Positions 50,140 to 58,328 of a stretch of DNA of 64,000 bases are shown here, one piece after another. Where the stretch lies: contig JACRPC010000023.1 in the NCBI GenBank assembly GCA_016214125.1, forward strand, positions 1-64,000, read 5' to 3'. This DNA comes from Rhodospirillales bacterium. GTDB taxonomy: Bacteria; Pseudomonadota; Alphaproteobacteria; Rhodospirillales; WMHbin7. Both the position numbers and the translations under genes were made by a program. Position 1 is the first letter of the stretch; every line of letters starts with the position of its first letter. The notes beneath the pieces were generated by a model. It searched no databases, had not been told where the DNA came from, and saw only the letters and a list, made by a program, of their open reading frames with translations.

Positions 50140-51340
50140 GCTTCTCCCCGACATACTGGGTGACCGGAGCCAGCGGCTTCCAGGCGTGGAAGCCGCCCAC
50201 CGGCTCCAGGCGGGATACGGCCAAGCGGACAAGCTGTCCACCCTTTTCCGCCCGCCAGGCGAGAAGGCGGGCCTCGGCCTCGATGGTGACGGCGTTGGCG
50301 ACCAGACGTCCGCCCGCCGACAACGCCGCCCAGGCGGCTTCGATGACGCCCGGCACCGAGGCGGCGCCGCCCAAAAAGGCCGCGTCGGGCCGCTCGGGGC
50401 GAGCCTTCAGCGCCATCGGCACCTCGCCGATCACCGTTTCCAGCCCCGGCACGCCCAAAGTGAGCGCGTTGCGGGCGATCAGATTGGCGCGGGTCGAGTT
50501 TTTTTCGAAGGCGGTGGCGCGGGCGCCGTTGGCGGCGCGCATCCATTCGACGGCGATCGAGCCGCAACCGGCGCCGACATCCCACAGAAGCTGGCCGGGC
50601 AGCGGACACAGCGCGGCCAGGGTGGCGGCGCGGATTTCTCGCTTGGTGAGCTGGCCGTCATGCTGGAAGGCGTCGTCGGGAAGGCCGGGAACGCCGGCCA
50701 GCGGCCGGGCGCCGGGATCGAGCCTAGCCTCGATGGCGATGGTGTCGAAACCCTGGCCGGGGGCGCTCCAATCGCGGGCGCCGCCCTCGATCCGCGCTTC
50801 GTTGGCCGCCCCCAGATGCGACAGCACCACGATCCGGCTATTGCCGTAGCCGCGTTCGGCCAACAGCGCCGCCAGCCGGTTGGGCGTGTGTTCGTCATCG
50901 CCCAGCACCAGCAAGCGGGCGCCCGGCGCCAGATGGCGCATCACCGCTTCCAAGGGTCGGCCATGCGCGGTGAGGCAGAGCGCGTCTTGCAACGGCCAGC
51001 CCAGCCGCGCCGCCGCCAGGCTGAAGGCGCCGGCCACCGGCACCACCTCGATCGGCCGGTCGCCAAGGCGGCGGCAAAGGGTGGCGCCGAAGCCGAACCA
51101 CATCGGATCGCCGCTGGCCAGCACGACGACGCGCTTGCCGGCGCGGGCCTGGATGGCGGCAACGGTCTCGTCCAGGCCCGACCATTCGACCCGCTCGGCC
51201 GGGCCTTCGGGCATCAGCGCCAGATGGCGCGCCCCGCCGACGATGGTTTCGGCGGCGGCGATCAGGGTTCGCGCGGCGGGCGTCAGGCTTTCCCAGCCTT
51301 CGGCGCCCAGCCCGATGATGGCGAGCGATCCCGGCTTCAT
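50132..51340 (-). CDS. cobL: precorrin-6Y C5,15-methyltransferase (CbiE-CbiT fusion)
   Basis: This 402-residue bifunctional enzyme has an N-terminal CbiE tetrapyrrole methylase (LAIIGLGAEGWESLTP; LASGDPMWFGFGATL) and a C-terminal CbiT class I methyltransferase/decarboxylase from about residue 215 (LTKREIRAATLAAL; LLWDVGAGCGSIAVEWMRA). It methylates C5 and C15 and removes the C12 acetate carboxyl. It overlaps cobH (ATGA) upstream and cobI downstream. Confidence 0.96.
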   Translation of the reverse strand: MKPGSLAIIGLGAEGWESLTPAARTLIAAAETIVGGARHLALMPEGPAERVEWSGLDETVAAIQARAGKRVVVLASGDPMWFGFGATLCRRLGDRPIEVVPVAGAFSLAAARLGWPLQDALCLTAHGRPLEAVMRHLAPGARLLVLGDDEHTPNRLAALLAERGYGNSRIVVLSHLGAANEARIEGGARDWSAPGQGFDTIAIEARLDPGARPLAGVPGLPDDAFQHDGQLTKREIRAATLAALCPLPGQLLWDVGAGCGSIAVEWMRAANGARATAFEKNSTRANLIARNALTLGVPGLETVIGEVPMALKARPERPDAAFLGGAASVPGVIEAAWAALSAGGRLVANAVTIEAEARLLAWRAEKGGQLVRLAVSRLEPVGGFHAWKPLAPVTQYVGEKRD

Positions 51341-51957
51341 GGCGCCGGTCCCGAGAGGGCGTTGATCGCGGCGGCCGCCATCGGGCTTCCGCCCCGCCGG
51401 CCCTTGAGCGTCACATAGGGCACCGATCCGGCGCGTTCGATCAGCGCCTGTTTCGATTCGGCGGCGCCGACGAATCCCACCGGAAAGCCTAGGATCAGAG
51501 CCGGCTTGGGCACGCCCTGGTCGAGAAGTTCGAGCAGGCGGAAAAGCGCGGTCGGCGCGTTGCCGATGGTCACCACGGCGCCCGCCAGATGGGCGAGCCA
51601 GCGATCGACGGCGGCGGCCGAGCGGGTGGTGCCCAAGGCCTTGGCCTCGGCGGCGATGCCGTCTTCGTGGAGCGTGCAAAGCACCCGGTTGCCGGCCAGG
51701 CGCTGGCGGATGATGCCCGCCGCCGCCATCTGGCAATCGGCCAGGATCGTTGCGCCCTTGGCCAGCGCTTGGCGTCCGGCTTGGCCGGCGCCCTCGGAAA
51801 AGGCCAGATCGGCGACGACCTGGGGATCGGCGGTGGTGTGCACCAGCCGGAGCGCCAGATCGTGCAGATCGGCCGGGATGGCGGAAAGGTCGGTCGCCGC
51901 CCGGACCCGTTCGAAGGACAGGCGGTAGATGGCGGCGGGGTCCTTGAGATAGTCCAT
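51337..51957 (-). CDS. cobH: precorrin-8X methylmutase
   Basis: This 206-residue CobH/CbiC moves the methyl group from C11 to C12, forming (cobalt-)hydrogenobyrinate. It has RLVHTTADPQVVADLAF (catalytic His in VHTTAD), ILADCQMAAAGI, TRSAAAVD and the C-terminal GFPVGFVGAAESKQAL, all typical. It follows cbiX by 4 nt and overlaps cobL. Confidence 0.96.
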   Translation of the reverse strand: MDYLKDPAAIYRLSFERVRAATDLSAIPADLHDLALRLVHTTADPQVVADLAFSEGAGQAGRQALAKGATILADCQMAAAGIIRQRLAGNRVLCTLHEDGIAAEAKALGTTRSAAAVDRWLAHLAGAVVTIGNAPTALFRLLELLDQGVPKPALILGFPVGFVGAAESKQALIERAGSVPYVTLKGRRGGSPMAAAAINALSGPAP

Positions 51958-51961
51958 GATC

Positions 51962-52909
51962 TCAGCCGTGGCGGTGATGGGGATGACCGTGACCATGATG
52001 ATGATCGTGATCATGGTCGTGATCGTGGTGATCGTGAACGTGGTCGGCGTCGGTGCCGATGCCGCGCACATGATGATGGTGCCCAGTCTGCACCGCGCCT
52101 TGCGCCGCTTCGTAGCCCAAGATCTGTTCGCGGTATTTGCAAAGCTGGCAGTTCATCACCCCGCTGCCCTCGATCGCCTGGTCGATGCGCTCGACCAGGG
52201 TGTCGATCACCAAAGGATGGTCGTTCAGGTAATCGGCCTTGAGGAATTGGATGGCCGGATGCTTGGCCGCCGCCTGATCGGTCCAGGCGTAGATGCGCTT
52301 GACCAGAATCCCGGTGAACAGGAAATAGGGAAAGACGACGATGCGGGCAAAGCCGAGCTTGGCGGCGCGCTCGAGGCCGGCATCGACCAAAGGATAAGCG
52401 ACGCCGGAATAGCTGGTTTCCGCCCAGCCGAAGTCCAGGCCTTCCCACAGCATCCGCGTCACCTTGGCGACGTTTGAATTGGCGTCGGGATCGTTGGTGC
52501 CGCGCCCGACCACCATCAGAAGCGCATCCTTGCGATCGCCCTTGGCGACGGCCTCGATGCGCTCGCCGGCGGCCTGGATCAGCCGGGGCGAAATCGCCAG
52601 TTCGGTGCCCATGCGCACGTCGAGTTCGGGATGATCCTTGGCGAAGCTGTTCACTTCCCAGGGCAGGTCGTTTTTGACATGGCCGGCGGCGAACAGCATG
52701 CCGGGCAGGGCGGCGATGCGCGTGCAGCCCTGGGCCTTCAGGGCTTCGAGCCCGTCGCGGATCACCGGCTTGGCGAATTCGAGAAAGCCGCGCTCGATCG
52801 GTTGGCCGGGCAGACGGGCGCGCAGCCTGGCGACCATGGCGTCGAACTGGGCGATCGCGTCGGTGTCGCGGCTGCCATGACCGCAGATCATCACGCCGGT
52901 CTTGGTCAT
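51962..52909 (-). CDS. cbiX: sirohydrochlorin cobaltochelatase with His-rich tail
   Basis: This 315-residue CbiX of the long class inserts Co2+ into sirohydrochlorin. There are two chelatase half-domains: VMICGHGSRD (catalytic His) plus LPGMLFAAGHVKNDLP, and a second LMVVGRGTNDPDAN plus FPYFLFTGILVKRI. After about residue 250 comes a small Cys segment (NCQLCKYREQ) and a tail with roughly 18 histidines (HDHHDHDHDHDHHH), presumably a cobalt or nickel buffer. ATG 52909 follows AGAGGA; a GTG 18 nt earlier is possible. Confidence 0.95.
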   Translation of the reverse strand: MTKTGVMICGHGSRDTDAIAQFDAMVARLRARLPGQPIERGFLEFAKPVIRDGLEALKAQGCTRIAALPGMLFAAGHVKNDLPWEVNSFAKDHPELDVRMGTELAISPRLIQAAGERIEAVAKGDRKDALLMVVGRGTNDPDANSNVAKVTRMLWEGLDFGWAETSYSGVAYPLVDAGLERAAKLGFARIVVFPYFLFTGILVKRIYAWTDQAAAKHPAIQFLKADYLNDHPLVIDTLVERIDQAIEGSGVMNCQLCKYREQILGYEAAQGAVQTGHHHHVRGIGTDADHVHDHHDHDHDHDHHHGHGHPHHRHG

Positions 52910-52965
52910 GAAAAACGATCCTCTCACGCTTGACGGACCTGGGGGGCGCGGCCCATCCTCGCCCC

Positions 52966-53967
52966 ATGTTGCCCATCACCTACGCCGGCCCTCAGCCGAT
53001 CGATCCGTTCCTGCTGCTCTTGGCCGCCCTGGCCCTGGAAGCGCTGATCGGCGAGCCGCCGCTTGTGTTCCGCATTCTACCCCATCCCGTCAAGCTTCTT
53101 GGCGCCATCATCGGCTGGATCGAGAAGAAGCTCAACCGTCCCCAGCGCAGCCAAATGGATCGGGCCTTTCGGGGCCTTCTCCTGTTGTTGGTCATGCTGG
53201 GGCTGGCGGGGCTGGCCTCTTGGGGGGTGGTCGAGGTGAAAAGGGCGTTCCGCTATGGCTGGGTTCTTGAATTGCTGCTGGCCTGGACGCTTTTGGCCCA
53301 GCGCGGCCTGTTCGACGCCGTCGAGGCGGTGGGGCGCGCCTTGCGCGACCAGGGGCTTTCGGCCGGACGGGTGGCGGTGGGGCGGATCGTCGGGCGCGAT
53401 GTCGAGCGGCTGGACGAACACGGAGTCGCCCGGGCGGCCATCGAATCCTGCGCCGAGAATTTTTCCGACGCCGTGGTGGCGCCGGTGTTCTGGTATGTGC
53501 TGCTGGGTTTTCCGGGCCTTCTGGCCTACAAGACGGTCAACACGCTGGACAGCATGGTCGGCCACAAGAGCGAACGCTACAAGGCCTTCGGCGTTACTTC
53601 GGCAAGGCTTGACGACCTGGCCAACCTCATCCCCGCCCGCCTGTCGGGCCTGCTCTTGAGTCTGGCCGCCCTGTTCGTGCCCACCGCCAATCCCTGGCGA
53701 GCGTTCAAGGTGATGCTGCGCGATTCGCACAAGCACCGATCGCCCAACGCCGGCTGGCCCGAGGCGGCGATGGCCGGCGCGCTGGCCCGCGCCCTGTCGG
53801 GGCCACGCGTCTACGCCGAGGGGCCGACGCCCGAGCCCTGGCTGGGCGAGGAATTTTCGGCCCGCGCCACCGCCCAAGACGTCAAGCGCGCCCTTTACAT
53901 GCTGGGCGTCGCCTGCCTGCTCAATGGCGGCGTGGTGGCCGGCCTTTACGCGCTTAAGACGCTTTAA
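52966..53967 (+). CDS. cbiB: adenosylcobinamide-phosphate synthase
   Basis: This membrane protein of about 333 residues (CbiB/CobD) attaches aminopropanol phosphate to adenosylcobyric acid. It has ALEALIGEPPLVFRILPHPVKLLG at the N-terminus, RAAIESCAENFSDAVVAPVFW, YKTVNTLDSMVGHKSERY and SPNAGWPEAAMAGAL. It is divergent from cbiX with 56 bp between the starts. TTG 52930 is an alternative start. A long tandem repeat follows the stop. Confidence 0.95.
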   Translation: MLPITYAGPQPIDPFLLLLAALALEALIGEPPLVFRILPHPVKLLGAIIGWIEKKLNRPQRSQMDRAFRGLLLLLVMLGLAGLASWGVVEVKRAFRYGWVLELLLAWTLLAQRGLFDAVEAVGRALRDQGLSAGRVAVGRIVGRDVERLDEHGVARAAIESCAENFSDAVVAPVFWYVLLGFPGLLAYKTVNTLDSMVGHKSERYKAFGVTSARLDDLANLIPARLSGLLLSLAALFVPTANPWRAFKVMLRDSHKHRSPNAGWPEAAMAGALARALSGPRVYAEGPTPEPWLGEEFSARATAQDVKRALYMLGVACLLNGGVVAGLYALKTL

Positions 53968-53987
53968 TATTGTCCCTCAGTCGCCGG

Positions 53988-54172
53988 GCGCTCGCCTCCG
54001 GCTCGCTTGGCTCCCGCGCCACAAGGCGCGCGGCGGCCTTGCCGCCGTGGCTTATTTAGCCCCTCAATCGGCCCAAGCGCTCGCCTCCGGCTCGCTTGGC
54101 TTTCGCGCCCGCCGGCTTCGCCGGCAATCCGATAGTCTGGGCGCGCGGCGGCCTTGCCGCCGTGGCTTATTT
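53988..54172. repeat. tandem intergenic repeat with internal hairpins
   Basis: Two diverged units follow each other. Each starts GCGCTCGCCTCCGGCTCGCT (53988 and 54077) and ends with GGCGGCCTTGCCGCCGTGGC plus TTATTT (54032-54057 and 54147-54172). GGCGGC-CTT-GCCGCC is a hairpin in both; unit 2 also has GCCGGC-TTC-GCCGGC. It fills the gap between convergent cbiB and cobQ, supplies the cobQ stop codon, and may terminate transcription in both directions. Confidence 0.8.
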
Positions 54173-55639
54173 CATGCCCTTGGCGATCCGCAGGAGGCGA
54201 TCGAGATCGAGATGGCGTTCCAGATGTTGGGCCAGCTCGTCGAGTGCCGCTTCGACCGTCGCCTCATAGGCCAAACCGCCGAAGCCCAACAGCGCCCGGC
54301 GATAGCGATCCGAGCCGAACAGCCCGTGCAGATAGGTGCCCATGACGCGGCCATCGGCAGAAACGGCCCCGTCTTGCCCGCTTTCGAGATCGAGCATCGC
54401 GCGGGCGCAATCGGGTCCCGTCGTCTTGCCCATATGCATTTCGTAGCCGCTTACCCCTTGGCCGCTGGCGCGCTCGGTGCCTTGGGCGGCGCGCAGCGTC
54501 TTTTCGCCTTCCAGCACGGTCTCGACGGCGAGCAGCCCCAGCCCCGGCGCCTCGCCGGGCGGGCCTTCGAGACCCAAGGGATCGCGCACCCATTGCCCCA
54601 GCATCTGATAGCCGCCGCACAATCCGATGACGCGCCCGCCGCGCCGCCAATGGGCCTGGATGTCGATGTCCCAGCCCTGCTGGCGTAGGAAGGCCAGATC
54701 GGCCAAGGTCGCCTTGCTGCCGGGAATCACCACCAGATCGGCATCGCCGGGCAAGGCCTGGCCGGGCGGGACGATGGTTAGCCGCACGCCTTCTTCCAGC
54801 GCCAGCGGATCGAGATCGTCGAAATTGGCGATGCGGGCCAGGCGCGGCACCGCGACATGGAAGGGGCCCGCACCGGCGCGGCGGCCGCCCAACGCCATGG
54901 CGTCCTCGGCCGGCAGACGATGGGCGCCGGTCCAAAAGGGAATGAGGCCCAGGGCCGGCCAGCCGGTCCGTTCGGCCATCAGATCCATCGCCGGGAGGAA
55001 CAGGCTGGGATCGCCCCGGAATTTGTTGATCAGGAAGCCTTTGACGCGGGCGCGTTCCTCGGGCGGCAACAGCGCATGGGCGCCGACGATCTGGGCGATG
55101 ACGCCGCCGCGATCGATGTCGCCCGCCAGCAGCACCGGCAGATCGGCCGCCACCGCGAAGCCCATATTGGCGATGTCGGCGTCGCGCAAATTGATCTCGA
55201 CCGCCGAGCCGGCGCCTTCGACCAGCATCAGATCGGCCTCGGCGGCCATCAGGGCGAAGCTCTCCAGCGCCTTGGGCAACAGGGTGGGCTTCAGGGCGTG
55301 GTAATCGCGCGCCGTGGCGTTGCCCTGCACGCGTCCCTGCACCACCACCTGGGCGCCGACATCGGTCTGCGGTTTCAGAAGCACCGGATTCATGTGGCGC
55401 GAGGGGGCAACCCGGGCGGCCCGGGCCTGCAAGGCCTGGGCGCGGCCGATCTCGCCGCCATCCGCCGTCACCGCGGCGTTGTTCGACATGTTCTGCGGCT
55501 TGAAGGGCCGCACCCGCAATCCCCGGCGCACATAGGCACGCGCCAGACCGGCCACCAGGATCGATTTGCCGACATCCGATCCGGTGCCCTGGATCATCAG
55601 GGCGGGGGTGGCGCCGGCCGGGTTATCGTTGGCCGACAA
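54167..55639 (-). CDS. cobQ: cobyric acid synthase
   Basis: This 490-residue ATP- and glutamine-dependent amidotransferase (CobQ/CbiP) amidates side chains b, d, e and g of adenosylcobyrinic acid a,c-diamide. The N-terminal [30 protein letters not shown] and [13 protein letters not shown] are followed by a GATase domain with [12 protein letters not shown] (nucleophile Cys) and GTYLHGLF (His). It overlaps the upstream SYLF gene by 17 nt and ends inside a tandem repeat. Confidence 0.96.
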   Translation of the reverse strand: MSANDNPAGATPALMIQGTGSDVGKSILVAGLARAYVRRGLRVRPFKPQNMSNNAAVTADGGEIGRAQALQARAARVAPSRHMNPVLLKPQTDVGAQVVVQGRVQGNATARDYHALKPTLLPKALESFALMAAEADLMLVEGAGSAVEINLRDADIANMGFAVAADLPVLLAGDIDRGGVIAQIVGAHALLPPEERARVKGFLINKFRGDPSLFLPAMDLMAERTGWPALGLIPFWTGAHRLPAEDAMALGGRRAGAGPFHVAVPRLARIANFDDLDPLALEEGVRLTIVPPGQALPGDADLVVIPGSKATLADLAFLRQQGWDIDIQAHWRRGGRVIGLCGGYQMLGQWVRDPLGLEGPPGEAPGLGLLAVETVLEGEKTLRAAQGTERASGQGVSGYEMHMGKTTGPDCARAMLDLESGQDGAVSADGRVMGTYLHGLFGSDRYRRALLGFGGLAYEATVEAALDELAQHLERHLDLDRLLRIAKGMK

Positions 55640-56300
55640 GCACGCGCCTTAGGGGCTCGGATTGCGGATTGGCCACCATGGCCTTGAAGAGAATGTCGTC
55701 GGGGCTGGGCTGGCCGCCGTAATAGTCGGCGTTGAAGGCGTGGCGCGGCTGGATGGTGGTGCCCTCGAAGGCGCCGCCGCCGAACAGACCCACCGCATGG
55801 CCGAAGGCATAGATGTCGGCGCCCAAGGCGGTGGTGGTCGAGGCGCCGCCCGCGGCGCCCAGAAGCCCGACCGCCACCGAAAGCCCGGCGCCGGCGCGGA
55901 AGCGGTTTTCGATCACCGCCTTGATGGCCTTGTCGTTCATCAACAGGAACAGCATCTCCGAGGATTGGGCGCCGATCTGCAGCCCGATCGAGCCGCCGCC
56001 CACCGTGTAGAAAGCGGGCTGGCCGAAATTCTGGTCAGGCCCGCGCACCAGCAACACGCCGTTGCCGTATTCGGCGCCGATGATGAAGCCGCCCTTCAGA
56101 AGCTCAGGGACAATCAGCACCGCCTTGGCCTTTTTCAGATGCGGCTCGACGTTCAAAAGGAAATTGGTGTCGGAACGCAGCCGCTCGATGGCGGCCACGG
56201 CGCGCGAGACGATGGCGGCGCTGTCGCTGGCCCGGGCCGCCGGAGCCGGCGCGACAAGGGCAAGGGCGAAAAGGGCGAGGGATAGGACAAGGCGCTGCAT
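55623..56300 (-). CDS. SYLF/YSC84-domain lipid-binding protein, secreted
   Basis: This 225-residue protein has a signal peptide ([22 protein letters not shown]) and a SYLF (Ysc84) domain: [51 protein letters not shown] and [23 protein letters not shown] domains bind phosphoinositides in eukaryotes; bacterial secreted members are uncharacterised. It sits between cobO and cobQ and its end overlaps cobQ by 17 nt, so it is an integral part of the cobalamin transcript without an obvious role in it. Confidence 0.88.
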   Translation of the reverse strand: MQRLVLSLALFALALVAPAPAARASDSAAIVSRAVAAIERLRSDTNFLLNVEPHLKKAKAVLIVPELLKGGFIIGAEYGNGVLLVRGPDQNFGQPAFYTVGGGSIGLQIGAQSSEMLFLLMNDKAIKAVIENRFRAGAGLSVAVGLLGAAGGASTTTALGADIYAFGHAVGLFGGGAFEGTTIQPRHAFNADYYGGQPSPDDILFKAMVANPQSEPLRRVLVGQR

Positions 56301-56320
56301 AGGGCGATACTCCCAAACCA

Positions 56321-56950
56321 TCAGAATTCGATTCCCGGCTGGGCCTTGATGCCCGCCTTCAGGGGATGTTTGACCAGGCTCATTTCGGTGACCAGATCGG
56401 CCGCCGCGATCAGCGCCTCGGGCGCGCCCCGGCCGGTGATCACCACATGCTGAAGGGCGGGCCTAGCGGCCAGGGCCTCCATCACGCTCTCCAAGGGCAA
56501 GGTGGCGTCGCGCAAGACGATGTTGAGCTCGTCGAGCACCACCATAGCATAAGCGGGATCGGCGAGCAGCGCCTGCGCCGACTCCCAGGCACGCCTGGCC
56601 GCCGCAAGGTCGCGTTCGCGGTCTTGGGTTTCCCAGGTGAAGCCCTCGCCCAGGGCCTGGATGGTGACCAGGGGGGCGAAGCGTTCGAGCGCCTGGCGCT
56701 CGGCGCTGTCACGTGCCCCCTTGACGAATTGGATGATGCCCACCCGCATGCCGTGGCCCAAGGCGCGCAGCGCCAGGCCCAAGGCGGCGGTGGTCTTGCC
56801 CTTGCCCGGTCCGGTGTGGACGACGAGCAGGCCCTTGGTGTTCGTCTTGCCGGTCATCATCTTGTCGCGCGCCGCCTTCTTGCGCGCCATGCGGCCGGCG
56901 TGATCGGCCGGGGCCGGGTCGGTGTCGGGGTTGGGGGCGGGCGGGCTCAT
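56321..56950 (-). CDS. cobO: cob(I)yrinic acid a,c-diamide adenosyltransferase
   Basis: This 209-residue protein of the CobA/BtuR/CobO type transfers the adenosyl group to cob(I)alamin precursors. It has a P-loop VVHTGPGKGKTTAALGLALR near residue 44, then FVKGARDSAER, FTWETQDRERD and VVLDELNIVL. Its ATG overlaps the stop of a HigA antitoxin gene (ATGA), so translation is coupled to a toxin-antitoxin module. The SYLF gene follows after 20 nt. Confidence 0.95.
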   Translation of the reverse strand: MSPPAPNPDTDPAPADHAGRMARKKAARDKMMTGKTNTKGLLVVHTGPGKGKTTAALGLALRALGHGMRVGIIQFVKGARDSAERQALERFAPLVTIQALGEGFTWETQDRERDLAAARRAWESAQALLADPAYAMVVLDELNIVLRDATLPLESVMEALAARPALQHVVITGRGAPEALIAAADLVTEMSLVKHPLKAGIKAQPGIEF

Positions 56951-57243
56951 GCGGCGTCGGCCGGGCTGACCTGGCGGGCGATCTGGGCGCCCTTGTCGCG
57001 TACCGCCACCGCCAGATCGTATTGGGCCTGCAACTCCATCCAGAAGCGGGGCGGGTTGGCGAAATAGCGTCCCAGCCGGAGCGCGGTGTCGGCCGAAATG
57101 GCGCGCCGCCCGTTCAAGATGTCGGTGATGCGGCCCGAGGGCACGCCCAAGGCAAGAGCCAGGCGGTTGGCCGACAATTTGCGCGCCGCCAATTCGCGCT
57201 TGAGCAGGCGGCCGGGATGGGCAATCGGGGGCATGTCAGTCAT
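56947..57243 (-). CDS. higA: HigA-type antitoxin, second system
   Basis: This 98-residue protein of the XRE type starts PPIAHPGRLLKREL, contains a helix-turn-helix (SANRLALALGVPSGRITDILNG) and RRAISADTALRLGRYFA. It is paralogous to the HigA at the left end of the window. The start overlaps the toxin stop and its own stop overlaps cobO, so it is wedged into the cobalamin operon with zero spacing on either side. Confidence 0.88.
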   Translation of the reverse strand: MTDMPPIAHPGRLLKRELAARKLSANRLALALGVPSGRITDILNGRRAISADTALRLGRYFANPPRFWMELQAQYDLAVAVRDKGAQIARQVSPADAA

Positions 57244-57527
57244 CCCTTGTGATAATTGACGATCTCGACGTCATAGGCATCGCCGTCTTGGAACCGAAAG
57301 CAAATACGCCAGGGGCCGTTGACGGTCATCGCCCATTGACCCCGGCGGTCGCCCTTGAGTTTGTGCAAGCCGACGCTGCCAAGCGGGCTGATGTCGCCCA
57401 AAGCCGATGCCGCGTTCAAGGCCAGCAAGAGATCAACCGCCGCTTGGCGATCAAGCCCGCGAAACTGGTTGAGGGGAACCTCATCCCAGACCTTGCGGCT
57501 CGCGGCATTGCGCCAGGACCGGACCAT
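57240..57527 (-). CDS. higB: HigB-type toxin, second system
   Basis: This 95-residue RelE-superfamily toxin has LHKLKGDRRGQWAMTVNGPWRICFRF in its core and a C-terminal GDAYDVEIVNY, shared with the first HigB of the window. Toxin-first order supports HigBA. The N-terminus (VRSWRNAASRKVWDEVPLNQF) differs from that of the first copy, so they did not arise by a recent local duplication. It lies 54 nt after a BrnA gene on the same strand. Confidence 0.88.
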   Translation of the reverse strand: MVRSWRNAASRKVWDEVPLNQFRGLDRQAAVDLLLALNAASALGDISPLGSVGLHKLKGDRRGQWAMTVNGPWRICFRFQDGDAYDVEIVNYHKG

Positions 57528-57581
57528 GGCAAAAGCGTACTACGTGACACGGTGAAGCGCAAGGCCGGCGGGTGGGCGGGT

Positions 57582-57845
57582 TCATGCGGCGTCGACCTTT
57601 TCCGCCAGCCACATCTTGATCAGCGACTGATACGGCACATCGCGTTTGTTGGCGGCCATCTTGATTCGGTCGAGAAGACCGACCGGCAGCCGGAGCGAAA
57701 TGGCGGTGGTCGATGGCTTGAGATTGGGAAAGCGCACCCGCTCGGCCTTTTGCCAATCGACGTAGGCCGACGAATCGCGGCTTTCCCAAAAGGCCCGTTC
57801 CTGAGCCTCGCTCGTGAAGCGGGGGACTTTAGCTTTCCGTGTCAT
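57582..57845 (-). CDS. brnA: BrnA/CopG-type antitoxin
   Basis: This 87-residue antitoxin has FTSEAQERAFWESRDSSAYVDW and ERVRFPNLKPST in its linker, and a C-terminal ribbon-helix-helix (ISLRLPVGLLDRIKMAANKRDVPYQSLIKMWL). It pairs with the BrnT-type toxin just upstream. RHH antitoxins of this type repress their own promoter. The start lies 17 nt inside the toxin gene. Confidence 0.87.
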   Translation of the reverse strand: MTRKAKVPRFTSEAQERAFWESRDSSAYVDWQKAERVRFPNLKPSTTAISLRLPVGLLDRIKMAANKRDVPYQSLIKMWLAEKVDAA

Positions 57846-58131
57846 AGAGGTCTCGCTCTTTTCGATGCATGTCGCGGGCGGAAATCACGCGGATTCGGGT
57901 CCGATCGTGGCGCAACGTGAAGGTGACGTGCAAGCGCCGTCCGGCATCGGTTTGACCCAGGGCGTGATAGCGTGGTTCGTCATGGCTGTGGCGCTCATCG
58001 GCAAGAATCAGAAGCGGCTGATTGAGAAAAACCTGCTCGGCCTCGGCCAGGGCGACGTCATGCTTATCGACGCTCTTGCGCCGATTGCCTTCGTCCCAAT
58101 CGAAGCCGGCGATCCGGTCAAAATCGATCAT
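57829..58131 (-). CDS. brnT: BrnT-type toxin
   Basis: This RelE-fold ribonuclease toxin of about 100 residues begins MIDFDRIAGFDWDEGNRRKS, with the family motifs FDWDEGN, HDVALAEAEQVF, RYHALGQTDAGRRLHVTFTLR and RVISARDMHRKER. ATG 58131 gives the homologous start; the frame is open 36 nt further up. Toxin-first order is characteristic of BrnTA. Between it and the cobN end are REP-like repeats, which suggests the place where the two TA modules entered. Confidence 0.87.
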   Translation of the reverse strand: MIDFDRIAGFDWDEGNRRKSVDKHDVALAEAEQVFLNQPLLILADERHSHDEPRYHALGQTDAGRRLHVTFTLRHDRTRIRVISARDMHRKERDLYDTES

Positions 58132-58210
58132 CCGACGTATATTACCATCATATACGACGGCCGCCAAGCGGCTTGAACCGGTCCGGCGCGATTTTTTGGC
58201 CGGAAGACGA

Positions 58211-58303
58211 AGGCGTGGCTGCGTGGATCAAGTCCGCATAGGATGGTTGGAAGTGCATTCGCGTTTCGGTCTGCCCCGGGCTTGACCCAGCGATCCACGC
58301 CTT
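58211..58303. repeat. inverted pair of REP-like elements, copies 2 and 3
   Basis: AGGCGTGGCTGCGTGGATCA and AGTCCGCAT (58211-58239) are mirrored by CGGGCTTGACCCAGCGATCC and ACGCCTT (58277-58303). Both belong to the same family as the palindrome at 42544. The pair lies between cobN and brnT and could terminate cobN transcription. Confidence 0.65.
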
Positions 58304-58328
58304 ATTGTTGGAATGAGGGAAAGGCTCC

